Assembly: GCA_947626945.1 (NCBI GenBank)
Contig: CANQUC010000010.1
Coordinates: 1-64,000, forward strand
Direction of reading: 5' to 3'
Source of the DNA: an uncultured Lachnospiraceae bacterium
Lineage (GTDB): Bacteria; Bacillota; Clostridia; Lachnospirales; Lachnospiraceae
DNA: 64,000 bases
In this document: positions 1 to 7,809 of the stretch, one piece after another
Numbering within the stretch: position 1 is the stretch's first letter
Layout of the letters: each line of letters begins with the position of its first letter
The notes under the pieces: model-generated
Databases searched by the model: none
Told to the model about the DNA's origin: nothing
Seen by the model: only the letters and a program-made list of their open reading frames with translations
Made by a program: the position numbers and the translations under genes

Positions 1-68
1 CGTAGCTCAGGGGATAGAGCAGCGGTTTCCGGTGCCGCGTGTCGGGGGTTCGAATCCCTCCGGGTGTG
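1..68 (+). tRNA. tRNA-Arg (anticodon CCG), 5' end cut by window
   Basis: The D arm, anticodon arm, variable loop and T arm (GGTTCGAATCC type) are all readable. The anticodon stem is 22-26/34-38 and the 7-base loop TTCCGGT puts CCG at 29-31, which reads the Arg codon CGG. The 3' acceptor strand CGGGTGT ends at 67 with discriminator G at 68; no CCA is encoded. About five bases of the 5' acceptor strand lie outside the window. A T-run follows directly and may end the transcript. There is no integrase or att-like repeat next to it. Confidence 0.93.
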
Positions 69-126
69 TTTTTTATTTCCGGAATTTTTGGAAAACCGAT
101 TGTTCTGTTGCGAAAGGAGGTCGCCT

Positions 127-1374
127 ATGAGCAACATCGCAAGAAACAAAGTCTGGTTCAGCCTGCTTGGGATCTTAAGCATCGTGCTGGTGGTACTGCT
201 TGCGCAGACCGCCCTTGGCAAGAACGAACAGTCCAGCAAGCCGAAGAAAACTGAACAGAAACAGACAGAGGCTCCCGCGGGACTGCAGATGAACGCGTAT
301 CCCAAGGTCAACGCTCTGATGAACAAATATTACGATGCCTCCACCCATGGAAATACGGAGACGCTGAAAGAGATCATAAAGCCTTTTACGGAGTCTGACG
401 AGGCAGCCGCCACGAGAAAGAGCGGGTTCATAGAGGAATATACCAACATCACCTGTTATACAGAGTTGGGCGTGGATCCGGATACTTATATCGTATTTGT
501 CAATTACGACCTGAAATTCCCCAATGTGGATACGCCGGCGCCCGGTCTGGAAACCTGGTTTGTCTGCACCGACGAACAGGGGGAACTGTACATCAACAAC
601 GATCAGAGCCAGCTGAGCCAGGAGCTTTTGAATCAGCTTCAGGAGCTGATGGAGCGGGACGACGTCAAGAGTCTTTCCCAGCAGGTAGAACTGAAATTTG
701 CCCAGGCGCTGGAGAAAGATCCCAACTTGAAAGCGCTCTGCGAGCAGATGGGAGCAGACGTAAACGCAGCGTCAGGCACCGAAGCTCCAAGCCAGTCGCC
801 GTCCGCGGACGCAACTCAGGCGCCGCCTGCGACAGCGGTGCCCATCGGCGATGTTAAAAATGAGTGGATGACCATTATGGATGTGGAGCTGTACGCGGAG
901 CCGAAAGAGGGACAGGCTGTCACCGCCATTCCCGCCGGTACCACTCTGTGGGTGGATCAGCATGTGGAAGGCGGATTCAGCTTTGTGGAAAAAGACGGCA
1001 CCACCGGTTATGTAAAGACTGCGGGCATTGCCGATTATGAGCTGGTGGATCAGGAGATCACGGCTACGGTCAACTACTACGGCTCCTGCAGCGACGGGGC
1101 GCAGGTAATGGGAACCATCACAAGCGATACGCCCTATTACTGTACGCTCAAGTTCACCAATGGCTGGGGCCAGATTCTGGTGGACGGTCAAAAGGTATAT
1201 GTGAAAAATATAGACAGTCTCCTGGGAACAGGCGGAAACGCCGCCCAGCCGTCTGTGGGGGAAAACGGCACAGCACCTGCCGCATCGGCTTCTCCGGCGC
1301 CGTCTCAGTCTCCCGCGCCGGAAACAGACGCGGATGAAAACGACACGGTAGATGCCAATGAAAACGATCAGTAA
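127..1374 (+). CDS. Membrane-anchored protein with NTF2-like and tandem SH3-like domains
   Basis: 415 aa, role unknown. The start is the ATG six bases after AAAGGAGG; the longer in-frame reading begins inside the tRNA end and is not credible. Residues 9-30 are one hydrophobic segment, probably a signal anchor. Residues about 55-165 read like an NTF2-like fold, beginning with VNALMNKYYDA. A Pro/Ser/Ala-rich linker (about 217-246) leads to two SH3-like repeats (about 248-305 and 310-365) of the kind found on extracellular, wall-associated proteins. The last 40 residues are again Ala/Ser/Pro rich and then acidic. Most likely an extracytoplasmic wall-facing protein; the substrate cannot be told from sequence. 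Confidence 0.8.
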   Translation: MSNIARNKVWFSLLGILSIVLVVLLAQTALGKNEQSSKPKKTEQKQTEAPAGLQMNAYPKVNALMNKYYDASTHGNTETLKEIIKPFTESDEAAATRKSGFIEEYTNITCYTELGVDPDTYIVFVNYDLKFPNVDTPAPGLETWFVCTDEQGELYINNDQSQLSQELLNQLQELMERDDVKSLSQQVELKFAQALEKDPNLKALCEQMGADVNAASGTEAPSQSPSADATQAPPATAVPIGDVKNEWMTIMDVELYAEPKEGQAVTAIPAGTTLWVDQHVEGGFSFVEKDGTTGYVKTAGIADYELVDQEITATVNYYGSCSDGAQVMGTITSDTPYYCTLKFTNGWGQILVDGQKVYVKNIDSLLGTGGNAAQPSVGENGTAPAASASPAPSQSPAPETDADENDTVDANENDQ

Positions 1375-1464
1375 GGGTTTGTGACGCCGGAATATTTTCC
1401 GATGAAACTGCGCATACTTTCTCTATCAACAGGATGTGGAACAGGAAAGAGAGGAAGATGCAGG

Positions 1465-1896
1465 ATGATCACAAATGCGGATATAGAGCTGCTGAATGAG
1501 ACCTACCGCAATGCCAACATGGCTGTGGAATCCATTTACGCGGTGATCAGCAAGGTGGAAGATGAGGACCTTGCGCTGGATCTGAACCGCCAGGTAGGAA
1601 AATTTCAGGCGATTCAGGATCAGGCAGAGGACGCGCTTCTGGACGGAGGGCAGTTTCCGGAGGATTCCAGGCTTAGCAGGATGATGCTCAGGGCCTCGGT
1701 GTTTGGCCGTACCATGCGGAACCGTACTGCGGAGCACATTGCGGATATGGTGATCAGGGAGCATGAAAAGGGCATTGCCCAGACAGAGCGGGTACTGAAA
1801 GAAAATCCCACGGCGAAAAACAGCTACTGCGAGATGGCAGGAGAGCTGATCGCGTTTGAACAGCGCAACGTTGAGCGTCTGCGCCAGTATTTGTAA
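1465..1896 (+). CDS. Small all-helical hypothetical protein
   Basis: 143 aa, not recognised. The ATG is chosen because AGAGGAAG lies just upstream and the protein then opens with a regular helix, MITNADIELLNETYRNAN; the 28 in-frame residues before it look non-coding. It has no signal peptide or membrane segment. The sequence is amphipathic and charged throughout, and the spacing of helices suggests a four-helix bundle, perhaps ferritin-like or DUF2383-like. I see no clear metal-binding Glu/His set. It follows the SH3 protein by 90 bases and faces the convergent CorC-type gene. Confidence 0.65.
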   Translation: MITNADIELLNETYRNANMAVESIYAVISKVEDEDLALDLNRQVGKFQAIQDQAEDALLDGGQFPEDSRLSRMMLRASVFGRTMRNRTAEHIADMVIREHEKGIAQTERVLKENPTAKNSYCEMAGELIAFEQRNVERLRQYL

Positions 1897-1939
1897 AGAG
1901 AACAAAAACAGAATATTGCAAAACAGAATTTCCAGATTC

Positions 1940-2011
1940 AAAAAAGTGAGCACCCGATACAGGATCCGCCTGCGCTTTCAAACGCGGCTTGATTCTGCAA
2001 AGGGTGCTCAC
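1940..2011 (-). terminator. Intrinsic terminator of the CorC-type gene
   Basis: A perfect 10-bp stem, GTGAGCACCC paired with GGGTGCTCAC, encloses a partly self-pairing 46-base loop. On the minus strand it is followed by a run of six T. It lies about 30 bases after the minus-strand stop codon at 2044. Confidence 0.75.
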
Positions 2012-2043
2012 AGTGCGTTAAGGCTTATTTTGTCCGGAAAACG

Positions 2044-3357
2044 TTAATCGTCCTCGTCTTCCTCTTTGTTGGGCTGGGGCAGAGGAAGATAAATGTGGAT
2101 CAGCTGGATCCGGTTTTTGTCCACGGCGTCAACCACCAGACGGACGCCGTCTTCCGTTGTATATTCCTGATCCTGCTCCGGCAGGTCGCCGGTGTGCTCG
2201 ATCACATACCCGGCAATGGAATCATAGTCCTCGGATTCCAGGGAATAATCGATGATCTCTGAAAGATCGTTCAGGTGGACGGAACCCTCCACCACATATT
2301 CCAAATCGGAGATCTTGTGAACCGGTTCGTCCTTTTCATCGTCATATTCGTCCCGGATGTCGCCTACGATCTCCTCAATCAGATCTTCCACTGTAATGAG
2401 GCCGGCTGTGGCGCCGTATTCATCCAGCACAATGGCCATATTAAAGGAGCTGCTCCGCATTTCCACCATCAGATCGGCGATCCGCTTGAATTCATAGGTA
2501 AAATAAGCTTCCCGCAGGTAGTCCTTGATGCGGAAGCTGTCTTTGTCGGTACAGAGAAGCAGATCCTTCATGTTCAGAATGCCGATCACATCGTCGGTCG
2601 TATTTTCATAGACAGGAAGCCTGGTGAACTTGTCCTGCTTGAAGATTTCAATTACCTGATCGTAAGTGCTGTCCGCGCGGATAAAAGTCATGTCGATGCG
2701 GGGAACCATCACTTCTCTTGCCTGTGTGTCACCGAAATCCACCACATTGTTGATCATTTCCCGCTCTTCCGTTTCGATGACACCTTCCTCATGGCTGACG
2801 TCCACAAGGGTACGAAGCTCGGCCTCCGTCATTTTATTCTTGGCGGCGTTGGAGTCAATCCGGAAGATCTTCATAAACGCAAAGGACAGGCCGTTGACCA
2901 GAAAAATGAAAGGGGTCATGACAACCATCAGGATCTTGACGAAACCGGCATAGCCCATGGCCATCTGGTCCGCGTAGGTGGTAGCCAGAGTTTTGGGGGT
3001 GATTTCGCCGAAAATCAAGATCAGAAGCGTGATGATGCCGGTGGCGATCCCGATAAAAAGCCCCGTGTTGTAAGAGCCGGTTACGCCGGCAGCAAGCCGG
3101 GTGGCAATCTGCGTTGTAATTGAGGAAGCAGTCAGATTCACAATGTTGTTTCCGATCAGGATGGCACTGAGCATCTTATTCTGCTTCCGGAAAATCCGCA
3201 TCAGGGTTTTGGCCCGCTTGTTTCCTTCCTCCGCAAGGCCCCGGATCTTGATCCGGTTGGCCATTGCCAGGGAAGTTTCCGCTGAGGAAAACACGCCTGA
3301 CAGGATCAGCAGGATTACCAGGAAAATTATCTGCGACAACCCGTCACCAGAGTCCAA
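2044..3357 (-). CDS. CorC/HlyC-type membrane protein with CBS pair
   Basis: Member of the CNNM (DUF21) plus CBS-pair plus CorC_HlyC family, linked to magnesium or other divalent cation export. From the TTG at 3357 it has 437 aa: about four membrane segments in residues 5-150, a CBS pair at about 200-320 (VMVPRIDMTFIRAD, LPVYENTTDDVIGIL) and a C-terminal FAD-binding-like CorC domain at about 335-420. TTG is preferred over the upstream GTG at 3411 because GGAG sits 8 bases before it and because the codons between GTG and TTG contain a near-perfect promoter (-10 TATATT). The C-terminal tail is acidic. It is monocistronic, with its own promoter and terminator. Confidence 0.92.
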   Translation of the reverse strand: MDSGDGLSQIIFLVILLILSGVFSSAETSLAMANRIKIRGLAEEGNKRAKTLMRIFRKQNKMLSAILIGNNIVNLTASSITTQIATRLAAGVTGSYNTGLFIGIATGIITLLILIFGEITPKTLATTYADQMAMGYAGFVKILMVVMTPFIFLVNGLSFAFMKIFRIDSNAAKNKMTEAELRTLVDVSHEEGVIETEEREMINNVVDFGDTQAREVMVPRIDMTFIRADSTYDQVIEIFKQDKFTRLPVYENTTDDVIGILNMKDLLLCTDKDSFRIKDYLREAYFTYEFKRIADLMVEMRSSSFNMAIVLDEYGATAGLITVEDLIEEIVGDIRDEYDDEKDEPVHKISDLEYVVEGSVHLNDLSEIIDYSLESEDYDSIAGYVIEHTGDLPEQDQEYTTEDGVRLVVDAVDKNRIQLIHIYLPLPQPNKEEDEDD

Positions 3358-3390
3358 AAGATCATCTCCTATACAAATGAATTTTTTTAC

Positions 3391-3419
3391 AATATACAAT
3401 ACTTCCGGCACACTGTCAA
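3391..3419 (-). promoter_or_regulatory. Sigma-A-type promoter of the CorC-type gene
   Basis: On the minus strand, TTGACA (3419-3414), a 17-bp spacer, then TATATT (3396-3391). It lies 34 bases before the proposed TTG start, and it overlaps the 5' extension of that reading frame, which rules out the GTG at 3411 as the start. Confidence 0.85.
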
Positions 3420-3515
3420 GAATCAGCCCTCTGTCATATATTTCAAAAATCAGACATACATTGGATTGAAAGCAGGCAGCGCGTCAGACAGTGGAGCTGC
3501 GGAAAGGAAGGAAAG

Positions 3516-3866
3516 ATGAAAGCATTATCCATGCTGAAGATTCTGCTGATCACATATCTGTTCACCGGACTTTTGCTGCTCCTTTTGTCCCTGGGACTGT
3601 ACCGGTTCGGACTGACGGAAAAGCAGGTGACCATCGGTATTTTTGCGGTGTATTTTCTTTCGGGACTGTTTGGAGGCTTCCTGATGGGAAGATCTGCCGG
3701 CAGCAAGAAGTTTCTCTGGGGGATCGTTCTGGGGCTGGCTTATTTCGTGATCCTGACGCTGGTTTCCCTGGGCGTCAATCACAGCATTCAGGGCGGCCTG
3801 TTTCGGATCCTGCTGAACCTGCTGGTCTGCGCGGCAGGCGGAATGCTGGGCGGAATGCTGGGATAG
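3516..3866 (+). CDS. TIGR04086-type small membrane protein
   Basis: 116 aa with four hydrophobic segments (about 7-28, 41-60, 69-90 and 96-115), a basic N-terminus and a Gly-rich end (AAGGMLGGMLG). Length, topology and position match the TIGR04086 family that often sits beside the SCIFF peptide locus in Clostridia. AAGGAAGGAAAG precedes the ATG. It lies 93 bases before scfA, on the same strand, with a separate promoter between them. The biochemical role is unknown; a part in export or localisation of the ranthipeptide is only an inference from position. Confidence 0.8.
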   Translation: MKALSMLKILLITYLFTGLLLLLLSLGLYRFGLTEKQVTIGIFAVYFLSGLFGGFLMGRSAGSKKFLWGIVLGLAYFVILTLVSLGVNHSIQGGLFRILLNLLVCAAGGMLGGMLG

Positions 3867-3896
3867 GCAAAGGGCAGAATTCTTATAAAAAAATGC

Positions 3897-3925
3897 TTTA
3901 AATCCGCAGGTGGATATGGTACAAT
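3897..3925 (+). promoter_or_regulatory. Promoter of scfA
   Basis: TTTAAA (3897-3902), 17-bp spacer, TACAAT (3920-3925) with an extended TGG just before the -10. It stands 34 bases before the scfA start. Confidence 0.7.
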
Positions 3926-3959
3926 GTCAAAAGTGATTGGAATACAAGGAGGAATGATT

Positions 3960-4103
3960 ATGAAGCACATTAAGACATTACATACAAGAGACTACAAAGA
4001 GTCTTTGAAAAAGGGCGGCTGCGGCGAGTGCCAGACTTCCTGCCAGTCTGCCTGCAAAACTTCCTGTACGGTAGGAAATCAAAGCTGTGAGAATAAAAAA
4101 TAA
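3960..4103 (+). CDS. scfA: SCIFF (six-cysteine) ranthipeptide precursor
   Basis: 47 aa, below the size limit of usual gene tracks. It opens with MKHIKTLHTRDYKESLKKGG, followed by a core with exactly six Cys at 21, 24, 28, 32, 36 and 43 spaced by Thr/Ser (motifs TSCQSACKTSC), which is the family signature of 'six cysteines in forty-five residues'. AAGGAGG lies 8 bases before the ATG. In this family the radical SAM enzyme ScfB joins Cys to Thr by a thioether link; the TSC and KTSC units here supply candidate Thr acceptors. The gene sits directly before scfB, separated by a large inverted repeat. The physiological role is not settled; quorum or community signalling has been proposed for related peptides. 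Confidence 0.95.
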   Translation: MKHIKTLHTRDYKESLKKGGCGECQTSCQSACKTSCTVGNQSCENKK

Positions 4104-4125
4104 AGATTTTTTATAACAGCGGATG

Positions 4126-4167
4126 GGAATGTGGCAAAATGAAAGCTCTTGCATTTTGCCACATTCC
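4126..4167 (+). terminator. Large inverted repeat between scfA and scfB (attenuator-like)
   Basis: A perfect 16-bp inverted repeat, GGAATGTGGCAAAATG (4126-4141) with CATTTTGCCACATTCC (4152-4167) and a 10-base loop. No proper T-run follows (only TATTAAA), so it is probably not a strong terminator. It more likely protects the 3' end of a short abundant scfA mRNA or partly attenuates transcription into scfB. Confidence 0.7.
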
Positions 4168-4199
4168 TATTAAAGTGTGTAAAGGGGATCTAAAAACAA

Positions 4200-5576
4200 A
4201 TGATTCATCAGTATAAAAACAACGGCTATGCCATTGTGCTGGATGTGAACAGCGGCGCGGTGCATCTGGTAGACGATCCGGCCTATGATGTCATAGAGGT
4301 GTTTGACCGGTGCGAAGACAAGGAGCGGGCTTCTGAAACGGCGCTGAAAGAGCTTTCGGCAAAATATGAGAGAACGCAGCTTCTGGAAGCCATTGAAGAC
4401 GTCAGGGAACTGATGGAGCGTGAACTGCTGTTTACGGAGGACGTCTATGAAGATTACATTGCTGATTTTCAGAACCGTCCCACTGTGGTAAAAGCCCTTT
4501 GCCTCCATATTACCCATGACTGCAATCTGGCGTGCCGGTACTGTTTTGCCGGCGAGGGAGAGTATCATGGAAGCCGGGGACTGATGAGTCTGGAAGTAGG
4601 AAAAAAAGCCCTGGATTTTCTGGTGGAGCATTCCGGCGGCAGGCGGAATCTGGAAGTGGATTTCTTTGGCGGAGAGCCGCTGATGAACTGGGATGTGGTA
4701 AAAGAACTGGTATGCTATGGCAGAAAACTGGAAAAGCTTTATGACAAGAACTTTCGGTTTACGCTGACAACCAACGGCGTACTGTTAAAGGAGGACATGC
4801 TTCCGTTTATCAATCGGGAAATGGCCAACGTGGTGCTGAGCATCGACGGAAGAAAGGAAGTTCACGACCGGATGCGTCCCGCAAAAAACGGCGGAGGCAG
4901 TTACGATCTGATTCTTCCCAAGTTCCTGCGGGTGGCGGAGAGCAGAAACCAGACCCGGTATTATGTGCGGGGAACCTATACCAGAGAAAACCTGGATTTC
5001 TCAGAGGATGTGCTCCATCTGGCGGATCTGGGCTTTGAGCAGATTTCCGTAGAGCCTGTTGTGGCCCCAAAGGAGGCTCCCTATTCTCTCAGAAAAGAAG
5101 ATCTGCCGGTATTGTTTGACCAGTACGACAGGCTGGCAAAAGCCATTCTGGAGCGAAGAAAAAAAGGACAGTATCTGAACTTTTTCCATTTTATGATTGA
5201 TCTGGAAGGCGGGCCCTGCGTGGCAAAGCGTCTGTCAGGCTGCGGCTCCGGAACGGAATATCTGGCGGTGACCCCCTGGGGCGATCTGTATCCCTGTCAT
5301 CAGTTTGTAGGACAGAAAGAGTTCCTCCTGGGCAATCTGGAGGAGGGCGTGGTCAATATGCCGGTGCAGCAGCAGTTTCAATCCTGCAGCGTTTATTCCA
5401 AGCCCGCGTGCAGAGACTGTTTTGCCAGGTTTTACTGCAGCGGCGGCTGCAGCGCCAACGCTTATCATTTTACCGGCGATATCAGGGGAAACGACGAGAT
5501 CGGCTGCGCATTACAGAGAAAGCGCATTGAATGTGCAATCATGATAAAAACTGCTTTGGCAGAAGAAAAGGAGTAA
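4200..5576 (+). CDS. scfB: Thioether cross-link-forming SCIFF maturase (radical SAM/SPASM)
   Basis: 458 aa. The N-terminal ~95 residues form a RiPP-recognition-like region (MIHQYKNNGYAIVLDVNSGA). The radical SAM cluster motif CNLACRYC gives C108, C112 and C115. The C-terminal SPASM part carries further Cys groups (CGSGTEYLAVTPWGDLYPCH, then CRDCFARFYCSGGC) for two auxiliary 4Fe-4S clusters. The family forms Cys-to-Thr thioether bridges in SCIFF. The ATG is preceded by AAAGGGGAT. It lies 7 bases before secDF, so the two are probably co-transcribed. Length and motifs are typical, and nothing is missing. Confidence 0.95.
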   Translation: MIHQYKNNGYAIVLDVNSGAVHLVDDPAYDVIEVFDRCEDKERASETALKELSAKYERTQLLEAIEDVRELMERELLFTEDVYEDYIADFQNRPTVVKALCLHITHDCNLACRYCFAGEGEYHGSRGLMSLEVGKKALDFLVEHSGGRRNLEVDFFGGEPLMNWDVVKELVCYGRKLEKLYDKNFRFTLTTNGVLLKEDMLPFINREMANVVLSIDGRKEVHDRMRPAKNGGGSYDLILPKFLRVAESRNQTRYYVRGTYTRENLDFSEDVLHLADLGFEQISVEPVVAPKEAPYSLRKEDLPVLFDQYDRLAKAILERRKKGQYLNFFHFMIDLEGGPCVAKRLSGCGSGTEYLAVTPWGDLYPCHQFVGQKEFLLGNLEEGVVNMPVQQQFQSCSVYSKPACRDCFARFYCSGGCSANAYHFTGDIRGNDEIGCALQRKRIECAIMIKTALAEEKE

Positions 5577-5583
5577 AGGCAAC

Positions 5584-7725
5584 ATGAACAAGAAGAAAGG
5601 CATACTGGTGCTGATCCTTGTGCTGCTTGTGACGGCGGCCATGGCATTTGTAACAGGCATCGGTATCGGAAAGACAAATACAGGCGCGGCGAAAAATATC
5701 AGCCTTGGCCTGGATCTGGCAGGCGGCGTCAGCATTACCTACCAGGCGGTGGAGGAAAAGCCTTCCCAGGAAGATATGGACGACACGGTCTATAAGCTGC
5801 AGAGACGTGCGGAAAGCTACAGCACAGAAGCCCAGGTCTATCAGGAGGGCGACCGCCGGATCAGCATTGAGATCCCCGGCGTGCAGGACGCGGACGCGGT
5901 TCTGGAGGATCTGGGAAGTCCGGGTTCCCTGGAATTTGTCACCACATCCGGAGAAACGGTACTGCAGGGAACGGACGTGGTAAGCGCCGAGGCAGGCACC
6001 CAGACAGATCAGAAGACCGGCGCGGTGGATTATGTGGTAGCGCTGAAGCTGACCGACGAGGCGGCAGCTAAATTTGGAGAGGCCACGGCAGAAAATGTGG
6101 GCAATCCCATTGCCATTATTTACGATGATGAAGTGATCAGTTCTCCCAGAGTAAACGACGCCATCACCAACGGCGAACCTTATATTACCGGCATGGAGTC
6201 CTATGAAGCAGCGGAAAATCTTGCCACTTCCATCCGGGTAGGCGCCCTGAGCCTGGAGCTGGAGGAGATCCGTTCTCAGGTAGTAGGCGCTCAGCTGGGC
6301 ACGAAAGCCATCAGCACAAGCCTGATGGCAGGCGCCATCGGTCTTGCCATTGTGGCAGTGTTCATGATCATTGTGTATCTGCTTCCCGGCCTGGTGGCAG
6401 CCATTGCGCTTTTCATTTATACACTGATGACCCTGCTTGTGATCAATGCCTTTGATATCACGCTTACACTGCCCGGCATCGCCGGCGTGATCCTGGCCAT
6501 CGGTATGGCAGTGGACGCGAACGTGATCATCATTGCCCGTATCAAAGAGGAACTGGCACAGGACCGGGGCGTAAAGGCTTCTGTGAAGACCGGCTATTCC
6601 AAAGCGCTCCCTGCCATCATCGACGGCAATGTGACCACCCTGATCGTTGCCCTGATCCTGATGTTCAGAGGCTCGGGCAGTGTGCGGGGATTTGCTCAGA
6701 CGCTGGCCATCGGTATCATTCTTTCCATGTTTACGGCCCTTGTGGTATCCCATTTGATTTTAAATGCCCTGATCGCCCTTGGCCTGAACAGTGAAAAGCT
6801 TTTTGGCCGTCAGAAAGAGCGCAAGACCATCAACTTTGCAGGAAAGAAAGCCATCCTGTTCAGTATCTCCGTCATTTTGATCCTGGCAGGCATCGGCACC
6901 ATGATCTTTAAAAACGCAAAGACAGGACATCCTTTGAATTACAGTCTGGACTTCATTGGCGGAACTTCCACAAGCGTGACGCTGAAAGAAGATCTGACCA
7001 TTGACGAGATCGACGAGAAAGTGGTTCCCGTTGTGGAAAAGATTACCGAGGATGTCAATACACAGATACAAAAAGTTGCCGGAAGCAATGAGATCATTAT
7101 CAAGACCGTTGCGCTGGATCAGGAAAAAAGAGAGGCGCTGAATGAAGCCCTTGTGGAAAATTTCGGCGTGGATGAATCCCTGATCCAGTCCGAAAGCATC
7201 AGCTCCACAGTCAGCAGCGAAATGCGAAGAGACGCTGTGGTTGCGGTGCTCCTTGGTATTGTCTGTATGCTGATTTATATCTGGTTCCGGTTTTCAGATA
7301 TCCGCTTCGCGCTCAGCGCCGTGCTGGCCCTGGCTCACGACGTGCTGATCGTTGTAGGATTCTACGCGATCTTGGATATTTCCGTAGGCAGTACTTTTAT
7401 CGCCTGTCTGCTGACCATCGTCGGTTACTCCATCAACGCGACCATCGTTGTGTTCGACCGTGTCCGGGAAAACCTGAGACAGAGCAAAAAGGCGGATCTG
7501 CCGGATGTGGTGAACCGCAGTATCACCCAGACGCTTACAAGAAGTATCTACACTTCTTTCACCACCCTGGTTATGGTGGCTGTGCTGTATATTCTGGGCG
7601 TATCTTCCATCCGTGAATTTGCAGCGCCTCTGATGGCGGGCATCATCTGCGGCGCATGGTCTTCCGTATGTATCGCGGGTCCCCTGTGGCTTGTTATGCG
7701 GACCAGATTTTCCAGAAAGAAGTAA
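5584..7725 (+). CDS. secDF: Fused protein translocase subunit SecDF
   Basis: 713 aa, SecD and SecF in one chain, twelve membrane segments in two sets of six, in the cytoplasmic membrane. The SecD half starts with one segment (residues 7-25), the DLxGG-type motif LGLDLAGGV and a periplasmic-type P1 region up to about 230, then five segments including VDANVIIIARIKEE. The SecF half starts near residue 420 and has DFIGGTS, then segments ending near VMRTRFSRKK. SecDF uses the ion gradient to help late steps of Sec export. Adjacency to scfB is typical of the SCIFF locus and suggests a link with peptide export, which is inference. Confidence 0.96.
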   Translation: MNKKKGILVLILVLLVTAAMAFVTGIGIGKTNTGAAKNISLGLDLAGGVSITYQAVEEKPSQEDMDDTVYKLQRRAESYSTEAQVYQEGDRRISIEIPGVQDADAVLEDLGSPGSLEFVTTSGETVLQGTDVVSAEAGTQTDQKTGAVDYVVALKLTDEAAAKFGEATAENVGNPIAIIYDDEVISSPRVNDAITNGEPYITGMESYEAAENLATSIRVGALSLELEEIRSQVVGAQLGTKAISTSLMAGAIGLAIVAVFMIIVYLLPGLVAAIALFIYTLMTLLVINAFDITLTLPGIAGVILAIGMAVDANVIIIARIKEELAQDRGVKASVKTGYSKALPAIIDGNVTTLIVALILMFRGSGSVRGFAQTLAIGIILSMFTALVVSHLILNALIALGLNSEKLFGRQKERKTINFAGKKAILFSISVILILAGIGTMIFKNAKTGHPLNYSLDFIGGTSTSVTLKEDLTIDEIDEKVVPVVEKITEDVNTQIQKVAGSNEIIIKTVALDQEKREALNEALVENFGVDESLIQSESISSTVSSEMRRDAVVAVLLGIVCMLIYIWFRFSDIRFALSAVLALAHDVLIVVGFYAILDISVGSTFIACLLTIVGYSINATIVVFDRVRENLRQSKKADLPDVVNRSITQTLTRSIYTSFTTLVMVAVLYILGVSSIREFAAPLMAGIICGAWSSVCIAGPLWLVMRTRFSRKK

Positions 7726-7736
7726 CCGGGATTTTT

Positions 7737-7790
7737 CAGGCTGCTGTAAAAGAGGCGTGCTTGCGCTTCTTTGCGGCAGCCTGTATTTTT
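7737..7790 (+). terminator. Hairpin with T-run after secDF
   Basis: CAGGCTGC pairs with GCAGCCTG and, after a small bulge, AAAAGA-GCG pairs with CGC-TCTTT; TATTTTT follows. It ends only 20 bases before the recJ start with no visible new promoter, so it may act as an attenuator rather than a full stop. Confidence 0.75.
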
Positions 7791-7809
7791 TACAGGCAGC
7801 GAGGGCTTT

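Noticed and set aside
1..126. tRNA-Arg as a mobile-element attachment site
   Set aside because: No integrase, no repeat of the tRNA 3' end, and housekeeping genes follow directly.
2275..3123. Plus-strand frame opposite the CorC-type gene
   Set aside because: Antisense to conserved CNNM and CBS domains; composition typical of a shadow frame.
3358..3411. GTG-started N-terminal extension of the CorC-type protein
   Set aside because: It would run through the -10 and spacer of a near-consensus promoter; the TTG at 3357 has a proper ribosome-binding site.
5539..6753. Minus-strand frame of about 404 codons opposite scfB end and secDF
   Set aside because: His/Asp/Gln-rich low-quality product antisense to well-conserved SecD; no ribosome-binding site or domain.
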